Source: UBA927 sp964361785
GTDB lineage: Bacteria > Patescibacteriota > Microgenomatia > UBA10105 > UBA927
Assembly (NCBI GenBank): GCA_964361785.1
Contig: CAYIBX010000009.1
Coordinates: 1 to 39,809, forward strand
Reading direction: 5' to 3'
Length of the DNA stretch: 39,809 bases
In this document: piece by piece, positions 24,386 to 31,406 of the stretch
How the letters are laid out: each line of letters opens with the position of its first letter
How positions within the stretch are numbered: position 1 is the stretch's first letter
Notes under the pieces: model-generated
Database searches by the model: none
Told to the model about the DNA's origin: nothing
Seen by the model: the letters and a program-made list of their open reading frames with translations, nothing else
Translations under genes and position numbers: made by a program

Positions 24386-25233
24386 ATGCCATGGTATATT
24401 TATGCGCTTACAAGCGCTCTATTTTTTACAGCACAAGATTTGCTGATGCGGATTCTTGCAATAAAAACTGATAACCCTAGAATATTTTCTGTCGTATTTA
24501 ATTTATGGGGAGCATTTTTTGCAATTGTTGCATTTATTATTCAAGGCGGTTCATTTTCCGAACTTTCAAATCTTACCCCCTTAAACATCTGCTTTATCAT
24601 CTCTACCGTGATTCTCTACGGAATATATGAACGATATAATTTTGTGGCACGTAAAGGCATCAATGCATCATCACTTTCTATAATTTACAAATTAAGTTTA
24701 GTTATTGGGGTTATTGGTTCAATATTATTTTTTCATGAATCAATAACTATAAAAAAATTATCGGGGCTACTTGTATCATAAGCGCCTCGCTTCTCCTTCT
24801 TTACAAAAATATTCATATTAAACGATCTCATTCTTTAATGGTCGCTCTTCTTTGTGCAATCGTTCTGGGTATTGCTTGGATACTCGACAAACCAGCATCT
24901 GCATTTATAGATGCTTCTCTTTATAGTTTTTTTCTGTGGTTAGGTGGCATAATTATTGTCATATTTCCAGCTGTGCAATATAAACAATTGAAAAACGAAT
25001 TCCAAGTTGGAGGATGGAAGGTAGCGCTTGCTGCACTATTAAATGTCTCTGGTTATATATTATTTATCAAAGCCATAACGATGACTGACGCCTCGCGCGT
25101 AGTAGTAGTCGACTCTCTCACGGGCATATTTGTCGTGCTTGGGGGAATTATAATACTCAAAGAGTATGACCACATATGGCGAAAAATTATCGCTGCAATT
25201 ATCGCCTTTGTGGGAGTATACTTATTACGATAA
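24386..25233 (+). pseudogene. EamA-family transporter split by a frameshift at an A7 tract
   Basis: Two adjoining frames together encode one complete EamA/DMT transporter of about 282 residues. The first runs from ATG 24386 to TAA 24779-24781 (131 residues, ending KKLSGLLVS). The second continues in the -1 frame from the A-tract at 24751-24757, reading KKIIGATCIISASLLLLYKN and onwards to the stop at 25233. One extra A would restore a single frame. The tract is read A-AAA-AAA in the first frame, a canonical slippery heptamer. It may be a sequencing error, a recent mutation, or a gene rescued by slippage. The hydrolase gene starts 5 bp downstream, and a candidate operator lies upstream. Confidence 0.75.
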
Positions 25234-25237
25234 TACT

Positions 25238-25777
25238 ATGCAACAAAACGCTCTCATTCTTCACGCATGGTTAAGTAGCACGAACGATCATTGGTACACG
25301 TGGCTTAAAACGGAATTAGAAAAGAAAGGATGCACAGTCTATCTTCCTGAAATCCCGACGATGAATTCTCAAGCTCCCAATCTTCAAACACAGATGGATT
25401 TTATCGAAAAAAGTATCCCACTCGAAAAAGACTTCTTAATATTTGGTCACAGTCTTGGTTGCTTGCTTGCATTACGACTTGCGGAAAAACACGCATGTTC
25501 AAAAATGATTCTTGTGGCCGGATGGGATTTTAATGATTTAACAAAAGAGCACCAATCATTCTGGAAAACTCCCATCAATCACACAATAATCAAACAACAT
25601 GTTAAACAATCAATCTGCATATCATCCGATGCAGATTTTTTTGTGAGTAGATTTCAATCAGAAGAAATGACCAAACGATTAAACGGAACATATATCCAAA
25701 TTAAAGGCGCTGGCCACTTTACCACCGATGCCGGAATCACAAAAATTCCAGAGCTACTGCCGTTTTTCTCCTCATAA
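25238..25777 (+). CDS. Small serine alpha/beta hydrolase (RBBP9/YdeN type)
   Basis: A 179-residue alpha/beta hydrolase. The start is the ATG at 25238, 5 bp after the transporter frame ends; an upstream frame extension overlaps the transporter and is discarded. It starts QNALILHAWLSSTNDHWY, has the nucleophile elbow FGHSLG with Ser72, an acid in SSDADFFV (Asp133) and His160 in GAGHF, so the triad looks complete. RBBP9/YdeN proteins are small serine hydrolases of poorly known substrate. It is probably in an operon with the transporter. Confidence 0.88.
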   Translation: MQQNALILHAWLSSTNDHWYTWLKTELEKKGCTVYLPEIPTMNSQAPNLQTQMDFIEKSIPLEKDFLIFGHSLGCLLALRLAEKHACSKMILVAGWDFNDLTKEHQSFWKTPINHTIIKQHVKQSICISSDADFFVSRFQSEEMTKRLNGTYIQIKGAGHFTTDAGITKIPELLPFFSS

Positions 25778-25780
25778 TCT

Positions 25781-26374
25781 TCATCGACCTTTTATCAGAG
25801 GAATGGCAAACATTTGTGCAGATCGTTGCAAAAAATTCTGGCGCAATGCCACAGACGAAGTCGAACCTACAATTGCTTCATCCATTGCATCCAATAACGT
25901 TACCAATATCGCTGATGGATCCGATCCTTCGGCCTTTCGTTTTTCTTCAAATTCTTTCCAGAACGTCGTTGTGACGTCATAGGCATTGTCACAGGCAAAT
26001 CCCCGTCGTATTCGCTTCTCACTATACGAAACTGGTACATGATCATACTCAAACTTTCTACCTTCAGGCACCTTCTCCCAGCCATAGGTTAGCTGATTAT
26101 ATAATCTTTTATCCACACACTGTTTTGCCGATGATTTTATCAATCCAAACAAAAAATTATTTCTTCCATCTCCTTTTGCATTTATTTCCGCTCCCCGTTT
26201 TTGAATATTTTCTTCCGGTCGGTCACATCCATTTGGCCACGCCAAACGATAGGCAATGCGACTCCAATCAAGTACACCTATGGGTGGCTCTAGCAAACGC
26301 CATATTTGTGGCGTCATAAAACGCCCGCTTCCGTGCCGAACTCCTCCGTATTTTGTTTCTGTTTTATTGCTCAT
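25781..26374 (-). CDS. Protein of unknown function (197 residues)
   Basis: I do not recognise a family. The ATG at 26372-26374 (MSNKTETKYGG) is preceded by GAAAGG at a good spacing; an upstream TTG would add only four residues. The product is soluble and rich in aromatic and charged residues, with GGVRHGSGRF near the start, a WRLLEPP/DWSRIAYRLAWP segment, a lysine/arginine-rich middle (KRIRRGFACD) and a helical C-terminal half. There is no signal peptide or membrane helix. It lies 81 bp after a second unknown gene on the same strand, and the pair is inserted between two plus-strand operons. Confidence 0.6.
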   Translation of the reverse strand: MSNKTETKYGGVRHGSGRFMTPQIWRLLEPPIGVLDWSRIAYRLAWPNGCDRPEENIQKRGAEINAKGDGRNNFLFGLIKSSAKQCVDKRLYNQLTYGWEKVPEGRKFEYDHVPVSYSEKRIRRGFACDNAYDVTTTFWKEFEEKRKAEGSDPSAILVTLLDAMDEAIVGSTSSVALRQNFLQRSAQMFAIPLIKGR

Positions 26375-26455
26375 AATACCTTTCAAATCTATATTCCAAC
26401 TTACTTTCCTCCCATTGCCCGATACTGTGAGTCCATTTGATCATTTTGCAAACAA

Positions 26456-26785
26456 CTAAATTATTTTTGTAAAGAAAAATGGTTTTCTTCTTCGTGGATT
26501 ATTTTGGCCAATCGCCTTCATCATACAATGAAGTCTGGTATATACTCGCTGCTCATTATCCGCGTTCACCCCCAACGCCGCTCGGACATCATTGTCCTTA
26601 AAATATCTTGTAACATAGCCAAGAATTTGAGAACTATCAGTTGAAGAATATTTTGATATCATTTTTTGAATTCGACAGTCTTTTGGTTCAAAATACACAT
26701 CCTCACCAACAGCTTCTTGAACTCGCACTAATACTATTTGTGCAAACGATATTGCCCGCTTTCTATCATTTTCTTGATTCGTCAT
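26456..26785 (-). CDS. Small basic protein of unknown function (109 residues)
   Basis: No family recognised. It is soluble and mainly helical, with segments RKRAISFAQIVLVRVQEAVG, SSQILGYVTRYFKDNDVRAA and RVYTRLHCMMKAIG, and a very basic end (NNPRRRKPFFFTKII) that could contact nucleic acid. It is probably the first gene of a two-gene unit with 25781-26374. It is divergent from the TrmB-type regulator gene across a 73-bp intergenic region. Confidence 0.6.
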   Translation of the reverse strand: MTNQENDRKRAISFAQIVLVRVQEAVGEDVYFEPKDCRIQKMISKYSSTDSSQILGYVTRYFKDNDVRAALGVNADNEQRVYTRLHCMMKAIGQNNPRRRKPFFFTKII

Positions 26786-26797
26786 AATTACCGCTAC

Positions 26798-26826
26798 TTT
26801 ACAAGTTAATCCTCATATTGTATACT
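26798..26826 (+). promoter_or_regulatory. Sigma-70-type promoter for the TrmB-type regulator operon
   Basis: TTTACA (26798-26803) and TATACT (26821-26826) are separated by exactly 17 bp and face the regulator gene starting at 26859. The expected start of transcription is near 26833, giving a leader of about 26 nt. Confidence 0.6.
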
Positions 26827-26858
26827 TGACGTCGATATAGTCCGACAGAAGCGACAAT

Positions 26859-27659
26859 ATGGAATCAAACACATCACTGGAAGAGCATCTCATATCTTTT
26901 GGACTCTCCAAACAAGAAGCCAATCTTTATTTAGCCCTTTCTGGTAAACCCGCACTCACTGCACTTGAATTATCACGTCTTTTGAGAGTTCCTCGAACAT
27001 CGGTATACGACAATCTCACAAATCTGATCGAACAAGGTCTCATAGAGCGTATTATCAAATACAAAAGCCAACAATTTCGTGCATACCCCATCGAAACACT
27101 CCAAAGTATTGTAGATACCCAACAATCCAATCTCACCGTCCTCTCCAATTCACTGACGTATCTTAAAACTCATATCCACGAAGCATCATTGGCTACATCA
27201 ACTGCTACACAAGTACGCTACTATCACGGCACGACAGGAATTCGACAAATGATGTGGAATGCATTGTCAGCCGAAAAAGAAAATATCGGTTATTCAATAA
27301 TGGGACGCAAAGAAATCGTAGGATCAGCATTTCTCAAACGGTTTTTAGAAGAATTTTCTCAAAGAAATCTACGAGACAGGGTGCTTATCAATCCGACTAA
27401 ACATACATTACAATACATTACGGATGGAAATTTATCTATTGGAGGTAAGCTCGCAAATTTTGAACATATACGCGCGCTTAGTGAAACTCAACTACGCATC
27501 ACCGGTGACACCACAATCTATAATAATATATTTGCCGTTATGTACTGGCAACAAAAAGAAATTGTCGGCGTGGAAATCGAAAATCCGGAGTTAGTTGCCA
27601 TGCAAAAATCTATATTTGAAAATCTTTGGACACTCGCAAAACCATTAAAAATAAAGTAA
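26859..27659 (+). CDS. TrmB-family transcriptional regulator
   Basis: A 266-residue regulator of the TrmB type. The N-terminal winged helix-turn-helix spans about residues 5-80 (LGLSKQEA-type FGLSKQEANLYLAL, then LSRLLRVPRTSVYDNLTNLI, and the wing KYKSQQFRAYPIETL). A short coiled linker is followed by a C-terminal effector domain with VRYYHGTTGIRQMMW, as in TrmB-like proteins related to the phospholipase-D fold. TrmB proteins, best known from archaea, sense sugars or other metabolites and repress or activate nearby genes. The gene is followed after 28 bp by an Ldh-family oxidoreductase gene and then a GNAT, so these may be its targets. Confidence 0.85.
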   Translation: MESNTSLEEHLISFGLSKQEANLYLALSGKPALTALELSRLLRVPRTSVYDNLTNLIEQGLIERIIKYKSQQFRAYPIETLQSIVDTQQSNLTVLSNSLTYLKTHIHEASLATSTATQVRYYHGTTGIRQMMWNALSAEKENIGYSIMGRKEIVGSAFLKRFLEEFSQRNLRDRVLINPTKHTLQYITDGNLSIGGKLANFEHIRALSETQLRITGDTTIYNNIFAVMYWQQKEIVGVEIENPELVAMQKSIFENLWTLAKPLKIK

Positions 27660-27676
27660 CATCAGAATATACATTG

Positions 27677-27683
27677 AAGGAGG
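27677..27683 (+). promoter_or_regulatory. Strong Shine-Dalgarno sequence of the Ldh-family gene
   Basis: AAGGAGG lies 4 bp before the ATG at 27688. It is one of the best ribosome-binding sites in a window where many starts have none, and suggests this oxidoreductase is strongly translated. Confidence 0.7.
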
Positions 27684-27687
27684 CGGT

Positions 27688-28671
27688 ATGAATATAAAAA
27701 TTTCGGAATTGAAAGATTTGGGACTCAAAGCACTGGAAAAATACGGCTACACCGATGATGAAGCAAACATTATCTTGGAAATCCTGCTGTACGCACAACT
27801 TCGCGGAAACAATCAAGGCATCATCAAACTTATCGGCAAGGGTATTCCAAAAAGTCCTGACGCAGGTAAAAATGTTGTAACGAAAGACACCAAGCTATCA
27901 GCGATGATCGATGGCAATAAAAACATGGGTATGATTGCGATGAAACTAGCGACAGAAATGGCTATCGCCAAAGCCCATGAACATGGATTTGGTATCGTTG
28001 GCACATACAACACGTACTCTTCTACAGGAGCACTTGGGTACTATGCCGCAGCCATCGCCAAACAAGGTCTCATCGGCTTTGCATTTGCAGGTTCTCCACC
28101 AACGGTAGCTCCCCACGGATCATATGAAGCACTCTACGGCACAAATCCTCTCGCAATCGGTATGCCGGCAGATCCTGAACCAGTCGTACTAGACATGGCA
28201 ACTGCCGCTATGGCCTACTATGGACTGATCGAAGCAAAAACAGCAGGTAAGTCTATCCCAGAAGGACTCGCCTACGACAAAGATGGCAATCCGACGATAG
28301 ATCCATCTGCCGCTATGGATGGTGCAATCAAAAGTTTTGGTGGATACAAAGGATCAGGATTAGGCTTTATGGTAACTGCGTTTACCGGCCCACTCGTGGG
28401 GGCAGCGTTTGCGGGAATCGGACCGCGCGGTGACTGGGGTAATCTTGTCATGGCAATCGATCCGGAGCTATTAGTCGACCGGAATGATTTTAAAAAAAAT
28501 GTAACAGAACTGACCATGCGGACCAAAGCGACGAAGACACTACAAGGGGTCACTGAAGTATTACTTCCCAGTGAACGGGGGAACAGACTCACTAAGGATC
28601 GTCTCGCGTCAGGCGAAATTGAAATCGAGGATAATCTCTACAATGAACTGAAAAAAATCTCTACGAGTTAA
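27688..28671 (+). CDS. Ldh_2-family (malate/lactate dehydrogenase-like) oxidoreductase
   Basis: A 327-residue member of the malate/L-lactate/ureidoglycolate dehydrogenase family, NAD(P)-dependent 2-hydroxyacid dehydrogenases unrelated to Rossmann-type LDH. Core blocks are ALGYYAAAIAKQGLIGFAF, YGTNPLAIGMP, VLDMATAAMAYY, GKSIPEGLAYDKDGNPTIDP and FGGYKGSGLGFM. The N-terminal active-site motif, usually RGHDSHG with a catalytic His, reads LRGNNQGIIKL here, and the usual S-N-H-F-G is NTYSSTG, so two conserved histidines are missing. It may be a subfamily with different chemistry. The gene lies between the TrmB-type regulator and a GNAT, whose ATG begins 2 bp after this stop codon. Confidence 0.88.
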   Translation: MNIKISELKDLGLKALEKYGYTDDEANIILEILLYAQLRGNNQGIIKLIGKGIPKSPDAGKNVVTKDTKLSAMIDGNKNMGMIAMKLATEMAIAKAHEHGFGIVGTYNTYSSTGALGYYAAAIAKQGLIGFAFAGSPPTVAPHGSYEALYGTNPLAIGMPADPEPVVLDMATAAMAYYGLIEAKTAGKSIPEGLAYDKDGNPTIDPSAAMDGAIKSFGGYKGSGLGFMVTAFTGPLVGAAFAGIGPRGDWGNLVMAIDPELLVDRNDFKKNVTELTMRTKATKTLQGVTEVLLPSERGNRLTKDRLASGEIEIEDNLYNELKKISTS

Positions 28672-28673
28672 CT

Positions 28674-29117
28674 ATGAATTTTCGACCGTTAACTATAGCT
28701 GATATAGAGAGCGTTATGACTTTAGAACAATCGCTGCCAGATTCACTTTCGTGGAAATCTGCAACTGTAGATGAACAACTGCCTATTATAGAGAACGGCA
28801 ATGAATACGGCGTATTTGAAAATACTATTCTTATCGGTAAAGTTGGATTTGAAAAATCAGAAACAAACACGTGGCATGTTGATGGATTAATTATTGCTAA
28901 CAAATTTCGTGGAAAACAATATGGATCTCAACTGTTTACGTATGCACTCGAACAATGTATCAACAAAGAACATCCTACAACCCTAGAATTATTTGTTTAT
29001 CCTAAAAACTCTTCTGCGATTTCTTTATACCTTAAAAACGGCTTTGTCATCAAGGAATGGATAAACAATAAATACGGCGAAGGTAAACACCGCTTAAAAC
29101 TCATAAAACAACTCTGA
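28674..29117 (+). CDS. GNAT-family N-acetyltransferase
   Basis: A 147-residue GNAT enzyme with NFRPLTIADIESVMTLEQ at the start, HVDGLIIANKFRGKQYGSQL carrying the acetyl-CoA pyrophosphate-binding loop (residues 79-84, RGKQYG, with Gln at the usual first Gly), and a typical C-terminal SAISLYLKNGFVIKE segment. It should acetylate an amine using acetyl-CoA; the RimI-like ending fits a protein or small-molecule substrate equally. The start follows the Ldh-family gene by 2 bp, so the two are translationally linked. The palindrome at 29186-29213 follows 68 bp downstream. Confidence 0.88.
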   Translation: MNFRPLTIADIESVMTLEQSLPDSLSWKSATVDEQLPIIENGNEYGVFENTILIGKVGFEKSETNTWHVDGLIIANKFRGKQYGSQLFTYALEQCINKEHPTTLELFVYPKNSSAISLYLKNGFVIKEWINNKYGEGKHRLKLIKQL

Positions 29118-29185
29118 CAAACACCACCGTTCACGTTAGATACCAAAATTAACTCAATGTAATAGATATAATTATTTATATTTCA

Positions 29186-29213
29186 TGCTATCATGTTTTA
29201 AAACATGATAGCA
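29186..29213. repeat. Perfect 28-bp palindrome, copy 2
   Basis: A perfect palindrome centred between 29199 and 29200, sharing the 22-bp core of copies 1 and 3 (TATCATGTTTT and its mirror). It lies between the converging ends of the GNAT and the TrpR-like gene, 521 bp from copy 3. No T-run follows on either strand. In this position it could be a bidirectional terminator, a second operator for DNA looping, or a repeat copy. Confidence 0.65.
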
Positions 29214-29252
29214 AAGAAAACAATAATCACCCCCATACAATGAACATAAATT

Positions 29253-29696
29253 CTAAAACGCTTTTTGACTTACCATCTTTGCTTCTCGATGCCTTTGATG
29301 CCAACTACTTCGAGCCACATGTTTTGGGAGAATAATATCAGAAAGAGCAAGCTCAATTTTTTGTATAAATCCTTTCAATTCTTCGCTTCTCAAGATCGAT
29401 TCAATAATCGATCGATACCCACCTCGCCCAACTTGCATAGATAGGCTTACCTTGCTTACCGTAGTAGAACTCACTTTCAACCATTTTGAAATCGTTCGTT
29501 GGTCATATTTTATAAACAGAAGAAATGCTATAGATAACCGTTTTGCAATCATCAATCGTTCCGTAGGAGAGAGAAGATCATCCAAAAGTCGGTTCACCGT
29601 ATCATGCGACTTAGCCGCTGCTATGCTCTCCATGAGCACCTCATACACACGATTTTCAATTTCTTTTTTCAATGGAATTCTCGATACTTGAGTCAT
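29253..29696 (-). CDS. TrpR/YerC-like DNA-binding protein
   Basis: A 147-residue protein with a Trp-repressor-type domain (about residues 35-105): LLDDLLSPTERLMIAKRLSI, then a helix-turn-helix QRTISKWLKVSSTTVSKVS followed by RGGYRSIIESIL. This matches the YerC/YecD branch, in which the regulators are small and often of unknown effector. The C-terminal 40 residues are basic (SSWHQRHREAKMVSQ). The ATG at 29694-29696 has AAAGGAA upstream. A perfect 34-bp palindrome lies 7 bp before the start codon, an ideal place for autoregulation, and two more copies occur in the window. The effector is unknown; tryptophan or histidine would be a guess. Confidence 0.85.
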   Translation of the reverse strand: MTQVSRIPLKKEIENRVYEVLMESIAAAKSHDTVNRLLDDLLSPTERLMIAKRLSIAFLLFIKYDQRTISKWLKVSSTTVSKVSLSMQVGRGGYRSIIESILRSEELKGFIQKIELALSDIILPKHVARSSWHQRHREAKMVSQKAF

Positions 29697-29703
29697 ATTC
29701 CTT

Positions 29704-29737
29704 TTATGTTATCATGTTTTAAAACATGATAACATAA
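29704..29737. promoter_or_regulatory. Perfect 34-bp palindrome, copy 3, candidate operator of the TrpR-like gene
   Basis: A perfect palindrome centred between 29720 and 29721, 7 bp upstream of the TrpR-like start codon and overlapping the expected promoter/leader. It shares 24 contiguous bp with copy 1 (TTATCATGTTTT and its mirror). The position suggests that the encoded regulator binds here and controls its own gene. Confidence 0.65.
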
Positions 29738-29783
29738 CTCATTAATATATTTAATAATAAATATAAGGGTCTAGACTAGATAG

Positions 29784-30008
29784 TTATCTTTGAGGTCTTA
29801 CGGTAAGTTCTTTAGGATATGCGCTTCTCGTACCAATTCGTAATCCTCGCCGCGCTAAAATCTTTTGTTCAATAAGGTTTCGTTTCTCTTGAGACAAAAA
29901 GCTATAAGCCATAATATCATTTACTTTATTAAGAAATGATCCTAAAGGACTATGAAGTCGTGCTGCATAGAATGCGGCTGCGATTTGTTCAGGTGTTGCA
30001 TTTGCCAT
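29784..30008 (-). CDS. Small protein of unknown function (74 residues)
   Basis: No family recognised. It is helical, with MANATPEQIAAAFYAARL, then a hydrophobic stretch FLNKVNDIMAYSFLSQ and a basic C-terminal part (ARRGLRIGTRSAYPKEL). AAGG at a 7-bp spacing precedes the ATG, which supports translation. It lies 40 bp after the YtxH-like gene on the same strand, and palindrome copy 3 starts 47 bp beyond its stop. Confidence 0.55.
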   Translation of the reverse strand: MANATPEQIAAAFYAARLHSPLGSFLNKVNDIMAYSFLSQEKRNLIEQKILARRGLRIGTRSAYPKELTVRPQR

Positions 30009-30048
30009 ATAACAACCTTATGGTATCACAATTATAAAAACAGTCAAC

Positions 30049-30438
30049 TTACGCTTTTTTTGGAAGATTCTTGAAGATCTTTTTTCGAAGGTTTGCTGTA
30101 GTCTCTACACCTTGTTTTTGTAATTCTTCTATGTGGGCGAGGGCTTGATCCACATGCTCGACGGTCGCTTGTGTCACTTCTTCCTTTTTCTCTTCCAGCG
30201 TATCAATCATTTCGTCTTTCAGTTCTCTGCCATGTTGCACCAATTCTTTTCCTTTTTCTTGCAATTCATCGAGTCTATCCTCTAAATCATCAAGGACACT
30301 TTTGCCGCGCGTTTTAAGTTGCGCACTAAGTTTTTTCCCATCTTTAGTTCCCAAAAAGAAAATGATAAGCGCTCCAATAAGCCCGCCCAAAAAAAATCCA
30401 AACATAAATTTATTATCCTGATGTTGTTGATCGCTCAT
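30049..30438 (-). CDS. YtxH-like membrane protein
   Basis: A 129-residue protein with one membrane helix near residues 12-30 (FMFGFFLGGLIGALIIFFLG), followed by GTKDGKKL, the usual YtxH transition, and a long charged coiled-coil (LDDLEDRLDELQEKGKELVQ and onwards) ending in lysine-rich KKIFKNLPKKA. YtxH-like proteins are stress- or envelope-associated with no known activity. GAAGAGGT precedes the start. It overlaps the 84-residue gene by 4 bp (ATGA), so the two are translated together. Confidence 0.8.
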   Translation of the reverse strand: MSDQQHQDNKFMFGFFLGGLIGALIIFFLGTKDGKKLSAQLKTRGKSVLDDLEDRLDELQEKGKELVQHGRELKDEMIDTLEEKKEEVTQATVEHVDQALAHIEELQKQGVETTANLRKKIFKNLPKKA

Positions 30439-30689
30439 ACCTCTTCGTCCTTTCGAAACGTTTTAAACACTGATAACGCGGCTTTTATGCCGCTTACAAT
30501 TCCTGCCATCCCTGACACTGACTCTCCCACAGTTGATGTCACTTTTTTTGCATCATCAAGCATGCTATTTCCTTTTACTAATGATAATTTGATTTCTTTA
30601 AGAATGAGAAACACCTGAACGCCGAGAATAACAAGAAGAATCGTGAGGACTATACTTATTGCAATGATGGTTAACTGTACTGGATCCAT
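30435..30689 (-). CDS. Small DUF948-like membrane protein
   Basis: An 84-residue protein with an N-terminal membrane helix (about 5-28, LTIIAISIVLTILLVILGVQ) and an amphipathic helical part (KLSLVKGNSMLDDAKKVTST). The layout resembles DUF948 proteins, which often pair with YtxH-like genes as here. The function is unknown. A promoter-like sequence lies upstream at 30717-30744. Confidence 0.65.
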   Translation of the reverse strand: MDPVQLTIIAISIVLTILLVILGVQVFLILKEIKLSLVKGNSMLDDAKKVTSTVGESVSGMAGIVSGIKAALSVFKTFRKDEEV

Positions 30690-30716
30690 GGGCAGGAATA
30701 AAAAGAACTTATTTTA

Positions 30717-30744
30717 AGTATACGCTACTTACGACAATTTACAA
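30717..30744 (-). promoter_or_regulatory. Possible promoter of the DUF948-YtxH genes
   Basis: On the minus strand TTGTAA (30739-30744) and TATACT (30717-30722) are 16 bp apart, just past the RodZ-like stop codon, facing the DUF948-like start at 30689. Support is the hexamers and position only. Confidence 0.4.
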
Positions 30745-30752
30745 TGGATCAG

Positions 30753-31406
30753 TTACTGTTGAAGCCCAACTTCACGAACAACTGTGGTGATTTTTCCAAA
30801 CCGACTCGTTGCGATAATTTGAATTTTATTCACTCCGATTTCGATCGCAATTTGCTCAAAAAATCGTCCATCGTCCCGCACCACTGTCGACACACCGTTT
30901 ATAGTTACGGTGGCGTCAGGATCTGTTTTTCCTTCCACAGTAATTCGTTTTTGCGTGACTATAGATTGATCGAGAGGCGCATCTATACTAAGTCTTGGAT
31001 TTGCATTGATTCGTTTATACTGAAACCCAAGATATGAAAAAAACAAAAGAAGAAGTAAAGCAATGATGATGGTCAAAAATCGTGCGGGAGTAAGACGAAA
31101 AAATGGGGTATTTAATGGATCAGTCACCCCAAGAGGCAATAAACTTGATTTTGGAGTCTCTGTAGTTTGTCGTCGAAAAAATGCCATCGTTTCCTCGATC
31201 GGAAGCTCTAAAAACTCTGCATAATTTCGGACAAACCCCTTCGCATACGAAAGCGACGGAAGTACAGAAAATTCGTCATGCTCTATTGCGATGATAAATC
31301 GCTCACGAATTTTTATCGCACTCTCAACTTTCGCAGGAGTAAGTCCTTTTTTCTCCCGTGCTTCTTGTAACATTGCGCCAACGGTTTTCATAAGAAAAAA
31401 CATCAC
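30753..31406 (-). CDS. RodZ-like protein: HTH, membrane helix and extracellular domain
   Basis: A 217-residue protein with an N-terminal helix-turn-helix of the RodZ/HTH_25 type (VGAMLQEAREKKGLTPAKVE, then SYAKGFVRNYAEFLELP), a membrane helix (about 113-134) and an extracellular beta-rich domain (VEGKTDPDATVTINGV to the end). RodZ links MreB-type cytoskeleton and cell shape in many bacteria; no mreB is in the window. The ATG at 31406 overlaps the ftsK stop (TGATG), while a second ATG at 31391 (MKTVGAML) fits family starts as well; I list the longer form. Co-transcribed with ftsK. Confidence 0.8.
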   Translation of the reverse strand: MMFFLMKTVGAMLQEAREKKGLTPAKVESAIKIRERFIIAIEHDEFSVLPSLSYAKGFVRNYAEFLELPIEETMAFFRRQTTETPKSSLLPLGVTDPLNTPFFRLTPARFLTIIIALLLLLFFSYLGFQYKRINANPRLSIDAPLDQSIVTQKRITVEGKTDPDATVTINGVSTVVRDDGRFFEQIAIEIGVNKIQIIATSRFGKITTVVREVGLQQ

